Notes: generated by a model not told the origin, from the sequence alone. A stretch of 33,180 nt of DNA from Muribaculaceae bacterium (GCA_017477555.1 JAFUVK010000010.1:1-33180), one strand, 5' to 3'; counted from the stretch's first letter, positions 18,000 through 25,552 are shown. Program-made: numbers and translations.

Positions 18000-18317
18000 T
18001 CAATCAAAATAGTCGTATCGCTCGGTGAAGAAATCTTCCATCAGTGTTACCAAATCGGGCTCATGCAGCAGCATCTGCCGGGCTTGACCTGAACTTATAG
18101 AGTTCGATGTTCTCCAGATCGGTGTCGCAAGGGGCATTTTGTCGTTGAATGAACTGAAACGGATATGACTCATCAAGCATCATAGAACAAACGCGTAGGC
18201 ACGAGAGCGACGTTTGTCCAACTCGTCTTTTGTCACAGACGAGAGCACAATGCGTGTCTTGGACTTGATGTCCAGAGGTTTCTTGTCAACTTTGGTTTTA
18301 TTGTTTGCCTTGCCCAT
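18000..18317 (-). pseudogene. Degraded small gene of unknown function inside the ychF-flanked insert
   Basis: From an ATG at 18317 a frame encodes 45 residues, very lysine/arginine-rich (starts MGKANNKTKV; later RIVLSSVTKDELDKRRSRAYAFVL), and stops at TGA 18182-18180. Beyond the stop, a shifted frame gives plausible protein (MLDESYPFQFIQ, DLENIELYKF), and then the original frame resumes with QARQMLLHEPDLVTLMEDFFTERYDYFD and a stop at 18000-18002. This pattern suggests a single gene of about 100 codons damaged by two frameshifts, but a genuine 45-residue protein cannot be excluded. The region is more AT-rich than its neighbours. The family is not recognised. It has its own consensus promoter. 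Confidence 0.55.
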
Positions 18318-18337
18318 TATACCTCAGATTTAAAATG

Positions 18338-18369
18338 CAAAATTAGGCTTTTTAAATGAAAGGTCCAAA
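18338..18369 (-). promoter_or_regulatory. Bacteroidetes-type promoter of the remnant gene
   Basis: On the minus strand TTTG (18369-18366), 20 bases, then TAATTTTG (18345-18338). Transcription would start near 18331, about 14 bases before the ATG at 18317. This shows the remnant keeps an intact 5' end even though the coding part appears broken. Confidence 0.65.
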
Positions 18370-18398
18370 TTTCAACCTCTTTTTAACACTTAAAATAT

Positions 18399-19499
18399 TT
18401 AGACGTTGAAGCGGAACACGACGATGTCGCCGTCCTGGAACACGTAGTCCTTGCCCTCGATGTGCATCTTTCCAGCCTCCTTGACGGCAGCCTCGCTGCC
18501 ATAGTGGATGTAGTCGTCATACTTGATGACCTCGGCCCGGATGAAGCCGCGCTCAAAGTCGGTGTGGATGACCCCGGCGCACTGCGGAGCCTTGCTGCCC
18601 TTGCGGAAAGTCCACGCCCTGACCTCCTTAGGTCCTGCCGTGAGGAATGTCTCGAGGTCGAGCAGTGCATAAGCCGCCTTGATGATACGGTTCACGCCGC
18701 TCTCCTGCAACCCTATTTCCTGCAAGAACATCTGCCGCTCCTCGTAGGTGTCGAGTTCGGCAATCTCGCTCTCGGTCTGGGCGGCCACGACCAGTAGCTG
18801 GGCGTTCTCGTCCTTGATGGCCTCGCGCACTGCCTCGACGTAGGCATTGCCCGTTGCTGCCGACGCGTCGTCGACGTTGCACACATACAGCACGGGCTTG
18901 CTTGTGAGCAGGAACAGGTCGTGTGCCACACGCTCCTCGTCCTTGTTGAGCAGCTCCACACTGCGTGCATTGTGTCCCTGCGAGAGTGCCTCCTTGAAGC
19001 GCGCCAGCACCTCATACTGCACCTTAGCGTCGCGGTCGCCTGCCTGTGCCTGCTTCTGTATGCGCGGCATGCGACTCTCCACCGTCTCCAGGTCGCGCAG
19101 CTGCAGCTCTGTGTCGATCACCTCCTTGTCGCGCACAGGGTCGACCGACCCGTCGACGTGTGTGATGTTGTCGTCGTCGAAGCATCGCAGCACATGGATG
19201 ATGGCATCGGTCTCACGTATGTTGGCCAGGAACTTGTTGCCCAGTCCTTCGCCTCGCGAAGCTCCCTTGACCAGTCCGGCGATGTCGACAATCTCGACCG
19301 TGGTGGGCACGATGCGCTCGGGGTGCACCAGCTCTGCCAGGGCGTTGAGACGCTCGTCGGGCACAGTGATTACGCCCACATTGGGCTCGATGGTGCAAAA
19401 CGGAAAGTTGGCCGACTGCGCCTTGGCATTCGACAGACAGTTAAACAAGGTCGACTTGCCCACATTGGGCAGTCCCACGATTCCACATTGAAGGGCCAT
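18399..19499 (-). CDS. ychF: Redox-regulated ATPase YchF (Obg-like)
   Basis: This 366-residue protein is a full-length member of the YchF/OLA1 subfamily of translation-factor-class P-loop NTPases. The N-terminus has the G1 motif GLPNVGKST (residues 9-17), then DIAGLVKGASRGEGLGN (G3 region) and the coiled-coil insert; the G4 position lies around YVCNVDD. The last 80 or so residues form the TGS domain ending FRFNV. YchF binds ribosomes and prefers ATP over GTP. The final 64 bases of the coding region are duplicated at 17935-17998, so the current 3' end may have been supplied by an inserted element. A promoter element lies at 19602-19609. Confidence 0.97.
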   Translation of the reverse strand: MALQCGIVGLPNVGKSTLFNCLSNAKAQSANFPFCTIEPNVGVITVPDERLNALAELVHPERIVPTTVEIVDIAGLVKGASRGEGLGNKFLANIRETDAIIHVLRCFDDDNITHVDGSVDPVRDKEVIDTELQLRDLETVESRMPRIQKQAQAGDRDAKVQYEVLARFKEALSQGHNARSVELLNKDEERVAHDLFLLTSKPVLYVCNVDDASAATGNAYVEAVREAIKDENAQLLVVAAQTESEIAELDTYEERQMFLQEIGLQESGVNRIIKAAYALLDLETFLTAGPKEVRAWTFRKGSKAPQCAGVIHTDFERGFIRAEVIKYDDYIHYGSEAAVKEAGKMHIEGKDYVFQDGDIVVFRFNV

Positions 19500-19564
19500 A
19501 TCTTAGTAGTTTTTAGTTTAAAGTTGAAAGTTTATCGTTTGCCGGCTTAGAGCAGGCGGTCGTT

Positions 19565-19595
19565 CTAGATTGTCTAGAAAGTCTAGCGCCTCTAG
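19565..19595. repeat. Four 9-base-period repeats with a tctag core
   Basis: The tetranucleotide ctag occurs at 19565, 19574, 19583 and 19592, exactly 9 bases apart, each time preceded by t. The array lies in the ychF leader just downstream (in minus-strand direction) of its -7 element. Its role is unknown; a repeated protein-binding site is one possibility. Confidence 0.7.
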
Positions 19596-19601
19596 AGCTT
19601 G

Positions 19602-19609
19602 CAAAGATA
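19602..19609 (-). promoter_or_regulatory. Promoter -7 element for ychF
   Basis: On the minus strand TATCTTTG matches TAnnTTTG. No TTTG at the ideal distance was found. The implied leader before the ATG at 19499 is about 95 bases and contains the tctag repeats. Confidence 0.5.
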
Positions 19610-19683
19610 GTGCAAAAAAGCCAAAGGGAGTGCATTTTTTGCGATTTTGTGACTAAAATGGTTCAAAAACAAAAAAAAAGCCC

Positions 19684-19691
19684 TATCTTTG
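19684..19691 (+). promoter_or_regulatory. Promoter -7 element for the GT2 gene
   Basis: TATCTTTG matches TAnnTTTG and lies only 7 bases before the ATG at 19699, so the transcript would be nearly leaderless. The -33 half is weak. It diverges from the ychF promoter. Confidence 0.5.
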
Positions 19692-19698
19692 TCAGTTC

Positions 19699-20646
19699 AT
19701 GGAAAAACCTGTCCTATATATAGTGGTGCCTTGCTACAACGAGCAAGACGTGTTGCCCATCACCCATGAGCACCTGGTGTCGCTGCTGCAGCGCATGGTC
19801 GATGCCGGTGTGGTGGGCGGCAACAGCCGCGTGGCCTACGTCGACGACGGCTCGACCGATGGCACCTGGGACATGATCTCGCAGTACGCCCAGCTGCCGC
19901 AAGTGTGCGGCATCAAGCTCAGCGCCAACAGTGGGCAGCAGAATGCGCTCATGGCCGGGCTTGAGGCATTTGCCCGTCTAGCCGATGTGATGGTCACCAT
20001 CGACGCCGACCTGCAGGACGACATCGAGGTCATCCCGCAGATGCTCGATCGCCACAGGCAGGGAAGCGACATCGTGTACGGTGTGCGGCGCGACCGCACC
20101 AGCGACACCTGGTTCAAGCGCACCAGCGCACAGGCATTCTATCGGGTGATGAGCCGTCTGGGCGTACGCAGCGTCTACAACCATGCCGACTACCGTCTGA
20201 TGAGCCGCCGTGCCGTCATGGCACTGCTCAGCTATCGCGAGCGCAACCTGTATCTGCGCGGTGTGGTGTCGCTGTTGGGCTTCACCACCGACTGCGTGTA
20301 CTACGACCGCGCCGAGCGTGCAGCCGGCCACAGCAAGTACCAGTTGCGCAGCATGGCCGGCATGGCCGTTGACGGCATCACGTCGTTTAGCATCCGTCCT
20401 GTGCGCATGGTGCTCACGCTGGGTGTGGTGTTCCTGTTCATCGCGCTGGCCATGCTGGTGTATGTGCTCATCGCCTACTTCACCGGCCGCGCCGTGAGCG
20501 GCTGGGCATCGATTGTGCTGTCGCTGTGGTTCATCGGCGGGTGCATCCTCATCGGCCTTGGCGTGGTGGGCGAATACATCGGCAAAATCTACATCGAAGT
20601 CAAGGACAGACCACGATATCACATTGCAGAACAGATCATCAAATAA
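19699..20646 (+). CDS. Family 2 glycosyltransferase with two C-terminal membrane helices (GtrB/DPM1-like)
   Basis: This 315-residue protein opens with YIVVPCYNEQDVL, the usual start of a GT-A fold, followed by the nucleotide-binding VDDGSTDGTW and the metal-binding TIDADLQDD near residue 100. Two membrane helices follow (about 235-260 and 270-297), ending in a GEYIGKIYIEVKDRPRY segment that is typical of polyprenyl-phosphate glycosyltransferases such as GtrB and ArnC relatives. It probably moves a sugar from a nucleotide donor to undecaprenyl phosphate at the inner membrane for envelope glycan synthesis. The sugar is unknown, and no partner flippase is adjacent. It forms a single-gene unit. 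Confidence 0.92.
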   Translation: MEKPVLYIVVPCYNEQDVLPITHEHLVSLLQRMVDAGVVGGNSRVAYVDDGSTDGTWDMISQYAQLPQVCGIKLSANSGQQNALMAGLEAFARLADVMVTIDADLQDDIEVIPQMLDRHRQGSDIVYGVRRDRTSDTWFKRTSAQAFYRVMSRLGVRSVYNHADYRLMSRRAVMALLSYRERNLYLRGVVSLLGFTTDCVYYDRAERAAGHSKYQLRSMAGMAVDGITSFSIRPVRMVLTLGVVFLFIALAMLVYVLIAYFTGRAVSGWASIVLSLWFIGGCILIGLGVVGEYIGKIYIEVKDRPRYHIAEQIIK

Positions 20647-20709
20647 CAAACACCCGATTATGAAGTAGTTAAGACGGAATGGCGAGGAGGTAAGGGGTAA
20701 GGAGTTGTG

Positions 20710-20799
20710 GTAGGGACGGCGCAGGAGCGACGTCAGCCTCGACAAAAAGTAATGTTGACTGCAACCCGCAGGCGGACGGCACAGGGGTGCCGTCCCTAC
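20710..20799 (-). repeat. 90-bp palindromic element, copy 2 (inverted)
   Basis: The same 90-base length and the same ends as 9099-9188, in the opposite orientation. Its reverse complement begins with the identical 28 bases and agrees overall at about four of five positions, including gggttgca and gtcgagg in the centre. The end at 20710-20737 has diverged, so the inverted repeat is no longer perfect. It lies between the GT2 gene and the tricorn-like protease gene. Confidence 0.75.
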
Positions 20800-20928
20800 A
20801 CAGCCTGGCTGATCGCACAGCACACCTGTTCGCAGCCACAACATATACCTCGTTAACTCTTAGCTACCGACAAGAAACCACGCTAGAAAGTTAAACAACA
20901 AATAATAAACCCTAAAACCAACAAAGAA

Positions 20929-23900
20929 ATGAGAAAACTCTTGACACTGGCTGCCGTGGCAACCCTCGCCGCGCAAGCCGGGGCGGTCACGCCACTGTGG
21001 ATGCGCTATGCGGCCATCTCACCCAACGGGCAGGAGATTGCCTTCTGCTACAAAGGCGACATCTATAAGGTTGCAGCCACCGGCGGCCATGCCGTGCAGC
21101 TGACCACCCAGTCGAGCTACGAGATGAACCCCGTGTGGAGTGCCGACGGTCGGTACCTGGCCTTTGCCAGCGACCGCAAGGGCAACTTTGACGTCTATGT
21201 CATGCCCTCGAGCGGCGGAGCGCCCACGCGGTTGACCACCAACTCGGCCAGCGAGCTTCCCTGGGCCTTCAGCCCCGACGGGAAATATGTCTACTTTTCG
21301 GCGGCCATTCAAGACCCGGCCAGCAGTGTGCTCTTCCCCAGCAGCCGCCTGACCGAGGTCTACAAGGTGCCTGTGGCCGGAGGTCGCACCACCCAGGTGC
21401 TGGGCACCCCTGCCGAGGAGCTCAAGTGGGACAGCAAGGGCCGCTTCATGGTCTATCAGGACCAGAAGGGCATGGAGGACGCCTGGCGCAAGCACCACAC
21501 CAGCTCGGTGACCCGCGAGATTTGGAAATATGACGCCACCACTGGCCAGCACACCAACCTCACCAACCATGCCGGCGAGGACCGCAGCCCGGTGCTCAGC
21601 GCCGACGGCCGCACGGTGTATATCCTGAGCGAGCGCAACGGCGGCTCGATGAACGTGTATCAGTTCCCCATCGACCAGCCCGGGTCCATCAAGGCCGTGA
21701 CCTCGTTCAAGACCCACCCGGTGCGCTTCCTGTCGATTGCCAACAACGGCACGCTGTGCTACACCTACGACGGTGAGCTGTACACCCAAGCGCAGGGCGG
21801 CAAACCCAGCAAGGTGAAGATCGACCTGTATCACGACGACTCCGACGACGTGTTGCGCACCACCATGACGCGCGGTGCCACCGCGGCCGTGGCATCGCCC
21901 GACGGCAAACAGGTGGCCTTCATCGCCCGCGGCGAGGTCTTTGTCACCTCGGTGGAGTACGGCACCACCAAGCGCATCACCAACACCCCCGAGGCCGAGG
22001 ACGGCCTGTCGTGGGGCAGTGACAACCGCACCCTCTACTACGCCACCGAGCGCAATGGCAACTGGCAGCTGGTCGAGGCCTCCATCGAGCGCAAGGAAGA
22101 CCCCAACTTCCCCAACGCCACCACCATCAAGGAGGAGATTCTGTTGCCGTCGACCACCGTGGAGCGCGCCGCGCCCGATGTGAGCCCCGACGGCAAGAAG
22201 CTGGCCTTTATCGAAGACCGCAACCGCCTCATGGTCATGGACATCAAGAGCAAGAAGGTACATCAGGTGACCGACGGTTCGACGTGGTATGAGACCAACG
22301 GCGGGTTTGACTACCAGTGGTCGCCCGACAGCAAGTGGTTCACCCTGACCTATATCGCCAACCAGCGCGACCCGTACACCGATGTGGGCATCGTCAGCGC
22401 CAATGGCGGCCCAATCACCAACATCACCGGCAGCGGCTACTTCAGCGAGTCGCCCAAGTGGGTGATGGAGGGCAATGCCATCCTGTTCACCAGCAACCGC
22501 TACGGTATGCGCGCGCACGGCTCGTGGGGCTCGCAGGACGACGTTCTGCTGGCCTTTGTCAACCAGGACGCCTACGACAAATACCGCATGAGCAAGGAGG
22601 ACTACGAGCTGGTCAAGGAGGCCGAGAAGGAAGCGAAGAAGGAGGCCGACAAGAAGAAGGCCGAGGCCGACAAGAAGAACAAAGACAAGAAGAAAGATGA
22701 CAAGGCCGACGAGAAGAAGGACGAGGTCAAGGACATCGTCGTCGAGCTTGAAGGCATCGAGGACCGCGTGGTGCGACTCACACCCAACTCGAGCAGCATC
22801 GCCAGCGCCATGGTCACCAACGACGGCGACAACCTCTACTACCTGTCGAAGTTCGAGGGTGGCTACGACCTGTGGAAGCTGGACATGCGCAAGCACTCGA
22901 CCAAGCTGGTGAACAAGATGAACTCGGGCTGGGCCAACATCCAGCTGGGCAAGGACGGCAAGGAGATGTTTGTGCTGGGCTCGGCAATGAACAAGCTCAC
23001 CGTGGCCAGCGACAAGCTCACGCCCATCAACTACAATGCCGAGGTCAAGATGGATCTGGCCGCCGAGCGCGAGTATATGTTCAACCACGTGCAGCACCAG
23101 GTCAACAAGCGCTTCTTCCGCACCGACCTCAACGGCTGCAAGTGGGACGCGATGTGCGACGCCTACCGCAAGTTCCTGCCCCACATCAACAACAACTATG
23201 ACTACGCCAACCTGCTGAGCGAGGTGCTGGGCGAGCTCAATGTGTCGCACTCAGGCGGCCGCTACTACCCCAGCGGACGCAGCGAGGCAACAGCCAACAT
23301 GGGCCTGCTGTTCGACTGGACCTACACCGGCAAGGGTCTGAAGATTGACGAGGTGGTGGAGAAGGGGCCGTTTGCCCGTTCGACGAGCAAGGTGCGCCGC
23401 GGCATGATTGTCGAGAAGATCAATGGCACCGAAATCAACGAGGAGAACGACTACACGCTGCTGCTCAACGGGTTGGCAGGCAAGAAGACACTGGTCACCA
23501 TCCGCGACCCCAAGGGTGGCAAGACCTTCGACGAGGTCATACTGCCCATCACCAACGGCGCGATGAACCAGTTGCTCTATAAGCGTTGGGTCAAGCGCAA
23601 CGCTCACCTGGTCGACAGTCTGTCGGGTGGCCGACTGGGCTATGTACACATCCAGTCGATGGACGACGCCAGCTACCGCGAGGTCTATAGCCAAGTCATG
23701 GGCAAGTATTACAAGAAGGACGGCATCGTCATCGACGTGCGCTATAACGGCGGTGGCCGACTGCACGAGGACATCGAGGTGCTGTTCAGCGGCAAGAAGT
23801 ACTTCACCCAGGTCATCCGCGGACGCGAAGCCTGCGACATGCCCAGCCGACGCTGGAACAAGCCCAGCATCATGGTGCAGTGCGAGGCCTGCTACAGCAA

Positions 23901-24183
23901 CGCACACGGCACCCCCTGGGTGTACCAGCACACCGGCATCGGCAAGCTGGTGGGCATGCCCGTGCCCGGCACCATGAGCAGTGTGTCGTGGGAGACGCTG
24001 CAAGACCCGTCGCTCATCTATGGCATGCCCATCATCGGCTATCGCCTGCCCGACGGATCTTATCTCGAGAACACGCAGCTCGAGCCCGACATCAAGGTGG
24101 CACAAGACCCGGCCACCGTGGTCAAGGGTGAAGACCGACAGCTCAAGGCCGCTGTCGACGAGCTGCTGCGCGAGCTCAAGTAG
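20929..24183 (+). CDS. Tricorn-like S41 peptidase
   Basis: This 1084-residue protease has a signal peptide (MRKLLTLAAVATLAAQAGA), so it works in the periplasm or outside the cell. Order: beta-propeller repeats with WSADGRYLAFASDR-type units (about 25-540), a very charged Lys/Glu/Asp-rich segment (about 561-605), a second WD-like/linker part, the tricorn C1 region, a PDZ domain (about 790-885) and the S41 core. Likely catalytic residues are His774 (in NVSHSGG) and the nucleophile Ser990 (in CYSNAHG). Length and order match tricorn-protease homologues, which degrade peptides. The charged insertion is unusual. No promoter was recognised upstream. Confidence 0.93.
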   Translation: MRKLLTLAAVATLAAQAGAVTPLWMRYAAISPNGQEIAFCYKGDIYKVAATGGHAVQLTTQSSYEMNPVWSADGRYLAFASDRKGNFDVYVMPSSGGAPTRLTTNSASELPWAFSPDGKYVYFSAAIQDPASSVLFPSSRLTEVYKVPVAGGRTTQVLGTPAEELKWDSKGRFMVYQDQKGMEDAWRKHHTSSVTREIWKYDATTGQHTNLTNHAGEDRSPVLSADGRTVYILSERNGGSMNVYQFPIDQPGSIKAVTSFKTHPVRFLSIANNGTLCYTYDGELYTQAQGGKPSKVKIDLYHDDSDDVLRTTMTRGATAAVASPDGKQVAFIARGEVFVTSVEYGTTKRITNTPEAEDGLSWGSDNRTLYYATERNGNWQLVEASIERKEDPNFPNATTIKEEILLPSTTVERAAPDVSPDGKKLAFIEDRNRLMVMDIKSKKVHQVTDGSTWYETNGGFDYQWSPDSKWFTLTYIANQRDPYTDVGIVSANGGPITNITGSGYFSESPKWVMEGNAILFTSNRYGMRAHGSWGSQDDVLLAFVNQDAYDKYRMSKEDYELVKEAEKEAKKEADKKKAEADKKNKDKKKDDKADEKKDEVKDIVVELEGIEDRVVRLTPNSSSIASAMVTNDGDNLYYLSKFEGGYDLWKLDMRKHSTKLVNKMNSGWANIQLGKDGKEMFVLGSAMNKLTVASDKLTPINYNAEVKMDLAAEREYMFNHVQHQVNKRFFRTDLNGCKWDAMCDAYRKFLPHINNNYDYANLLSEVLGELNVSHSGGRYYPSGRSEATANMGLLFDWTYTGKGLKIDEVVEKGPFARSTSKVRRGMIVEKINGTEINEENDYTLLLNGLAGKKTLVTIRDPKGGKTFDEVILPITNGAMNQLLYKRWVKRNAHLVDSLSGGRLGYVHIQSMDDASYREVYSQVMGKYYKKDGIVIDVRYNGGGRLHEDIEVLFSGKKYFTQVIRGREACDMPSRRWNKPSIMVQCEACYSNAHGTPWVYQHTGIGKLVGMPVPGTMSSVSWETLQDPSLIYGMPIIGYRLPDGSYLENTQLEPDIKVAQDPATVVKGEDRQLKAAVDELLRELK

Positions 24184-24203
24184 TTAGTTATCAGCTGTTA
24201 GTT

Positions 24204-24249
24204 GTTAGTTGTTAGTCGTTGCTCGGCGTAGCAACAACTAACAACTAAC
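24204..24249 (+). terminator. Hairpin downstream of the tricorn-like protease gene
   Basis: Arms 24204-24223 and 24230-24249 pair at 19 of 20 positions around a 6-base loop, about 20 bases after the protease stop codon. The sequence is built from gttagtt repeats. No U-tract follows, so it may terminate weakly or stabilise the mRNA end. Confidence 0.55.
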
Positions 24250-24280
24250 TAACAGTTAAAAACTAAAGAACAAAGTCACA

Positions 24281-24550
24281 ATGGAACTTAGCTCTATCTT
24301 CGGATGGGTGGCAAGCATCAGCATGGTACTGGGATACGTGCCGCAGACCATACAGACCGTGCGCACCCGTCACACCGACGACATCGCAACAGGCACATTC
24401 CTGCTCATGGGACTGTGAGCGCTGTGCTTTGCCATACAGGGGTGGCTCACAGGCAACTGGCCATTACTCACCTGCAACGTACTCACCACTGCCATGAGCG
24501 CCATCATCTTCGGCATCAAGATCTACAACGATTATTTCAAGAAGCCCTAA
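24281..24550 (+). pseudogene. SemiSWEET/PQ-loop transporter gene interrupted by an in-frame TGA
   Basis: From ATG 24281 to TAA 24548-24550 is one frame of 89 codons, broken only by TGA at 24416-24418 (codon 46). The product matches bacterial SemiSWEET sugar transporters in length (about 90) and in its three-helix layout: helix 1 with the PQ motif (GYVPQTIQTVRT), helix 2 (TFLLMGL, stop, ALCFAIQGW), and helix 3 (NVLTTAMSAIIFGIKIY). Codons on both sides are well formed, so the damage is recent, a sequencing error, or read-through occurs. TGG to TGA is the simplest change. The TAA overlaps the ATG of the next gene, suggesting the pair was translationally coupled. Confidence 0.8.
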
Positions 24551-25302
24551 TGATACCACGCGTCATCCACTATTGCTGGTTTGGCGGTAAGCCGCTGCCC
24601 GAGATGGCCCAGTGGTGCCTCGCTTCGTGGCGAAAGCGCATGCCCGACTATGAGATTGTGCGATGGGACGAGGACAACTTTGACGTCTATAGCGTCCCAT
24701 ACACTGCCGAGGCCTATCGCCTGGGGCTGTATGCCTTTGTCAGCGACTATGCTCGGCTGTGGATCCTGCACCATCATGGTGGCATCTATCTCGACACCGA
24801 TGTGGAGTTGCTGCGCCCACTCGACGACATGCTGGCGCGGGGGCCTTTCATGGGGCAAGAACAAGTCATATACCCCGACGGTGTCACACTATACTGCGCC
24901 ATGGGGCTGGGTGTGGCGTGCCAGGCCGGGCATCCGTTCATCACTCGTATGCTCGACCACTATCGGCACACACACTTTGTTTCATGGACCGGCCGTCAGG
25001 GCGATACCATCGTCGACATCACCCGCCGCATGCTGGCCTCCGAGCCGATCGAGCGGTTAGAAGACGGCATTGTGCGCGTGGCGGGATTCACTGTGTATCC
25101 CTGGCCCTGGCTATGTCCCATGAACTATTTCACCGGCCAGATGGACATCCGTCCCGAGGCCCACGCCTTTCACCACTATGCCTCGTCGTGGGTGAGGGAC
25201 TACTCTCACCAGCCCCTGCTCGAGAAGCTTCGCCGGCGTTTGCGCGCCGCCCTCACCCGTGTGCAGCTTTTGATTCCTCAACTTTCCCAAAGGGGAGGCT
25301 GA
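24550..25302 (+). CDS. Family 32 glycosyltransferase (DXD sugar-binding, Och1-like)
   Basis: The start is placed at ATG 24550, which overlaps the preceding TAA by one base and gives MIPRVIHYCWFGG, the standard opening of this family; extending the frame further upstream would run over the SemiSWEET gene. The 250-residue protein has SDYARLWILHHHGGIYLDTDVELLRPL with the DXD pair at D82 and D84. Such enzymes transfer sugars onto capsular or cell-wall glycans in the cytoplasm. The final residues (about PQLSQRGG) are encoded by a dispersed hairpin repeat, and the catalytic part is complete without them. The acceptor is unknown. Confidence 0.9.
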   Translation: MIPRVIHYCWFGGKPLPEMAQWCLASWRKRMPDYEIVRWDEDNFDVYSVPYTAEAYRLGLYAFVSDYARLWILHHHGGIYLDTDVELLRPLDDMLARGPFMGQEQVIYPDGVTLYCAMGLGVACQAGHPFITRMLDHYRHTHFVSWTGRQGDTIVDITRRMLASEPIERLEDGIVRVAGFTVYPWPWLCPMNYFTGQMDIRPEAHAFHHYASSWVRDYSHQPLLEKLRRRLRAALTRVQLLIPQLSQRGG

Positions 25303-25333
25303 AGGGCAACAAGTCCCTCTCCCCTGGCCGGGG
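25274..25333. repeat. Hairpin repeats overlapping the GT32 3' end
   Basis: A ccctt-type unit (cctcaactttcccaaaggggaggctgaa) runs through the GT32 stop codon (25300-25302), followed by ccctctcccctggccggggaggctgaa. Both belong to the dispersed G/C-rich hairpin family. The stop codon TGA of the gene lies inside the first unit. Confidence 0.75.
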
Positions 25334-25359
25334 AGGCTGAAATGGAGCAAAGGTGGGGC

Positions 25360-25440
25360 AAACCCCACCCATACCCCTCCCCTTTGGGAAAGGGGAGGGG
25401 AAGCTGCCAGGTAGCCCCCTCCAGGGGTGAGGCAGCACAC
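25360..25440. repeat. G/C-rich hairpin repeat block
   Basis: Contains acccctcccctttgggaaaggggaggggaagctgccaggtag in the order seen again at 33114-33156, followed by a ccccctccaggggtg unit. It sits about 110 bases before the PBP1A start and upstream of its promoter. Confidence 0.75.
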
Positions 25441-25495
25441 AGAACGGATACAAATACCGATAGATTTGTGAAATTTAGTGAATATTGCCATGAAA

Positions 25496-25529
25496 GTTGC
25501 GCAACAACCGTAATTAATAGCTATCTTTG
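25496..25529 (+). promoter_or_regulatory. Promoter of the penicillin-binding protein gene
   Basis: GTTG (25496-25499), 22 bases, then TATCTTTG (25522-25529) resembles the Bacteroidetes consensus, with one mismatch in the -33 half and a slightly long spacer. Transcription would start near 25536, about 17 bases before the ATG at 25553. Confidence 0.55.
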
Positions 25530-25552
25530 CCGCAATCTACAGACGTAAACCT

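Noticed and set aside
21019..23250. 743-codon open frame on the minus strand opposite the tricorn-like protease
   Set aside because: Composition is dominated by Val, Leu, Gly and His with no motifs, typical of antisense shadow frames.
24416..24418. TGA in SemiSWEET as selenocysteine or as evidence for a TGA-Trp genetic code
   Set aside because: No SECIS-like hairpin was recognised after the codon, and TGA clearly serves as stop elsewhere here (for example 1434-1436 and 30354-30356), so the standard bacterial code applies.
24304..24549. Upstream extension of the GT32 frame
   Set aside because: The added 82 residues are His/Arg-rich nonsense in a shifted frame over the SemiSWEET gene; the family starts at MIPRVIHYCWFGG.
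25274..25440. Repeat cluster as a CRISPR array
   Set aside because: Units are self-complementary, of unequal length and spacing, lack unique spacers of constant size, and no cas genes are present.
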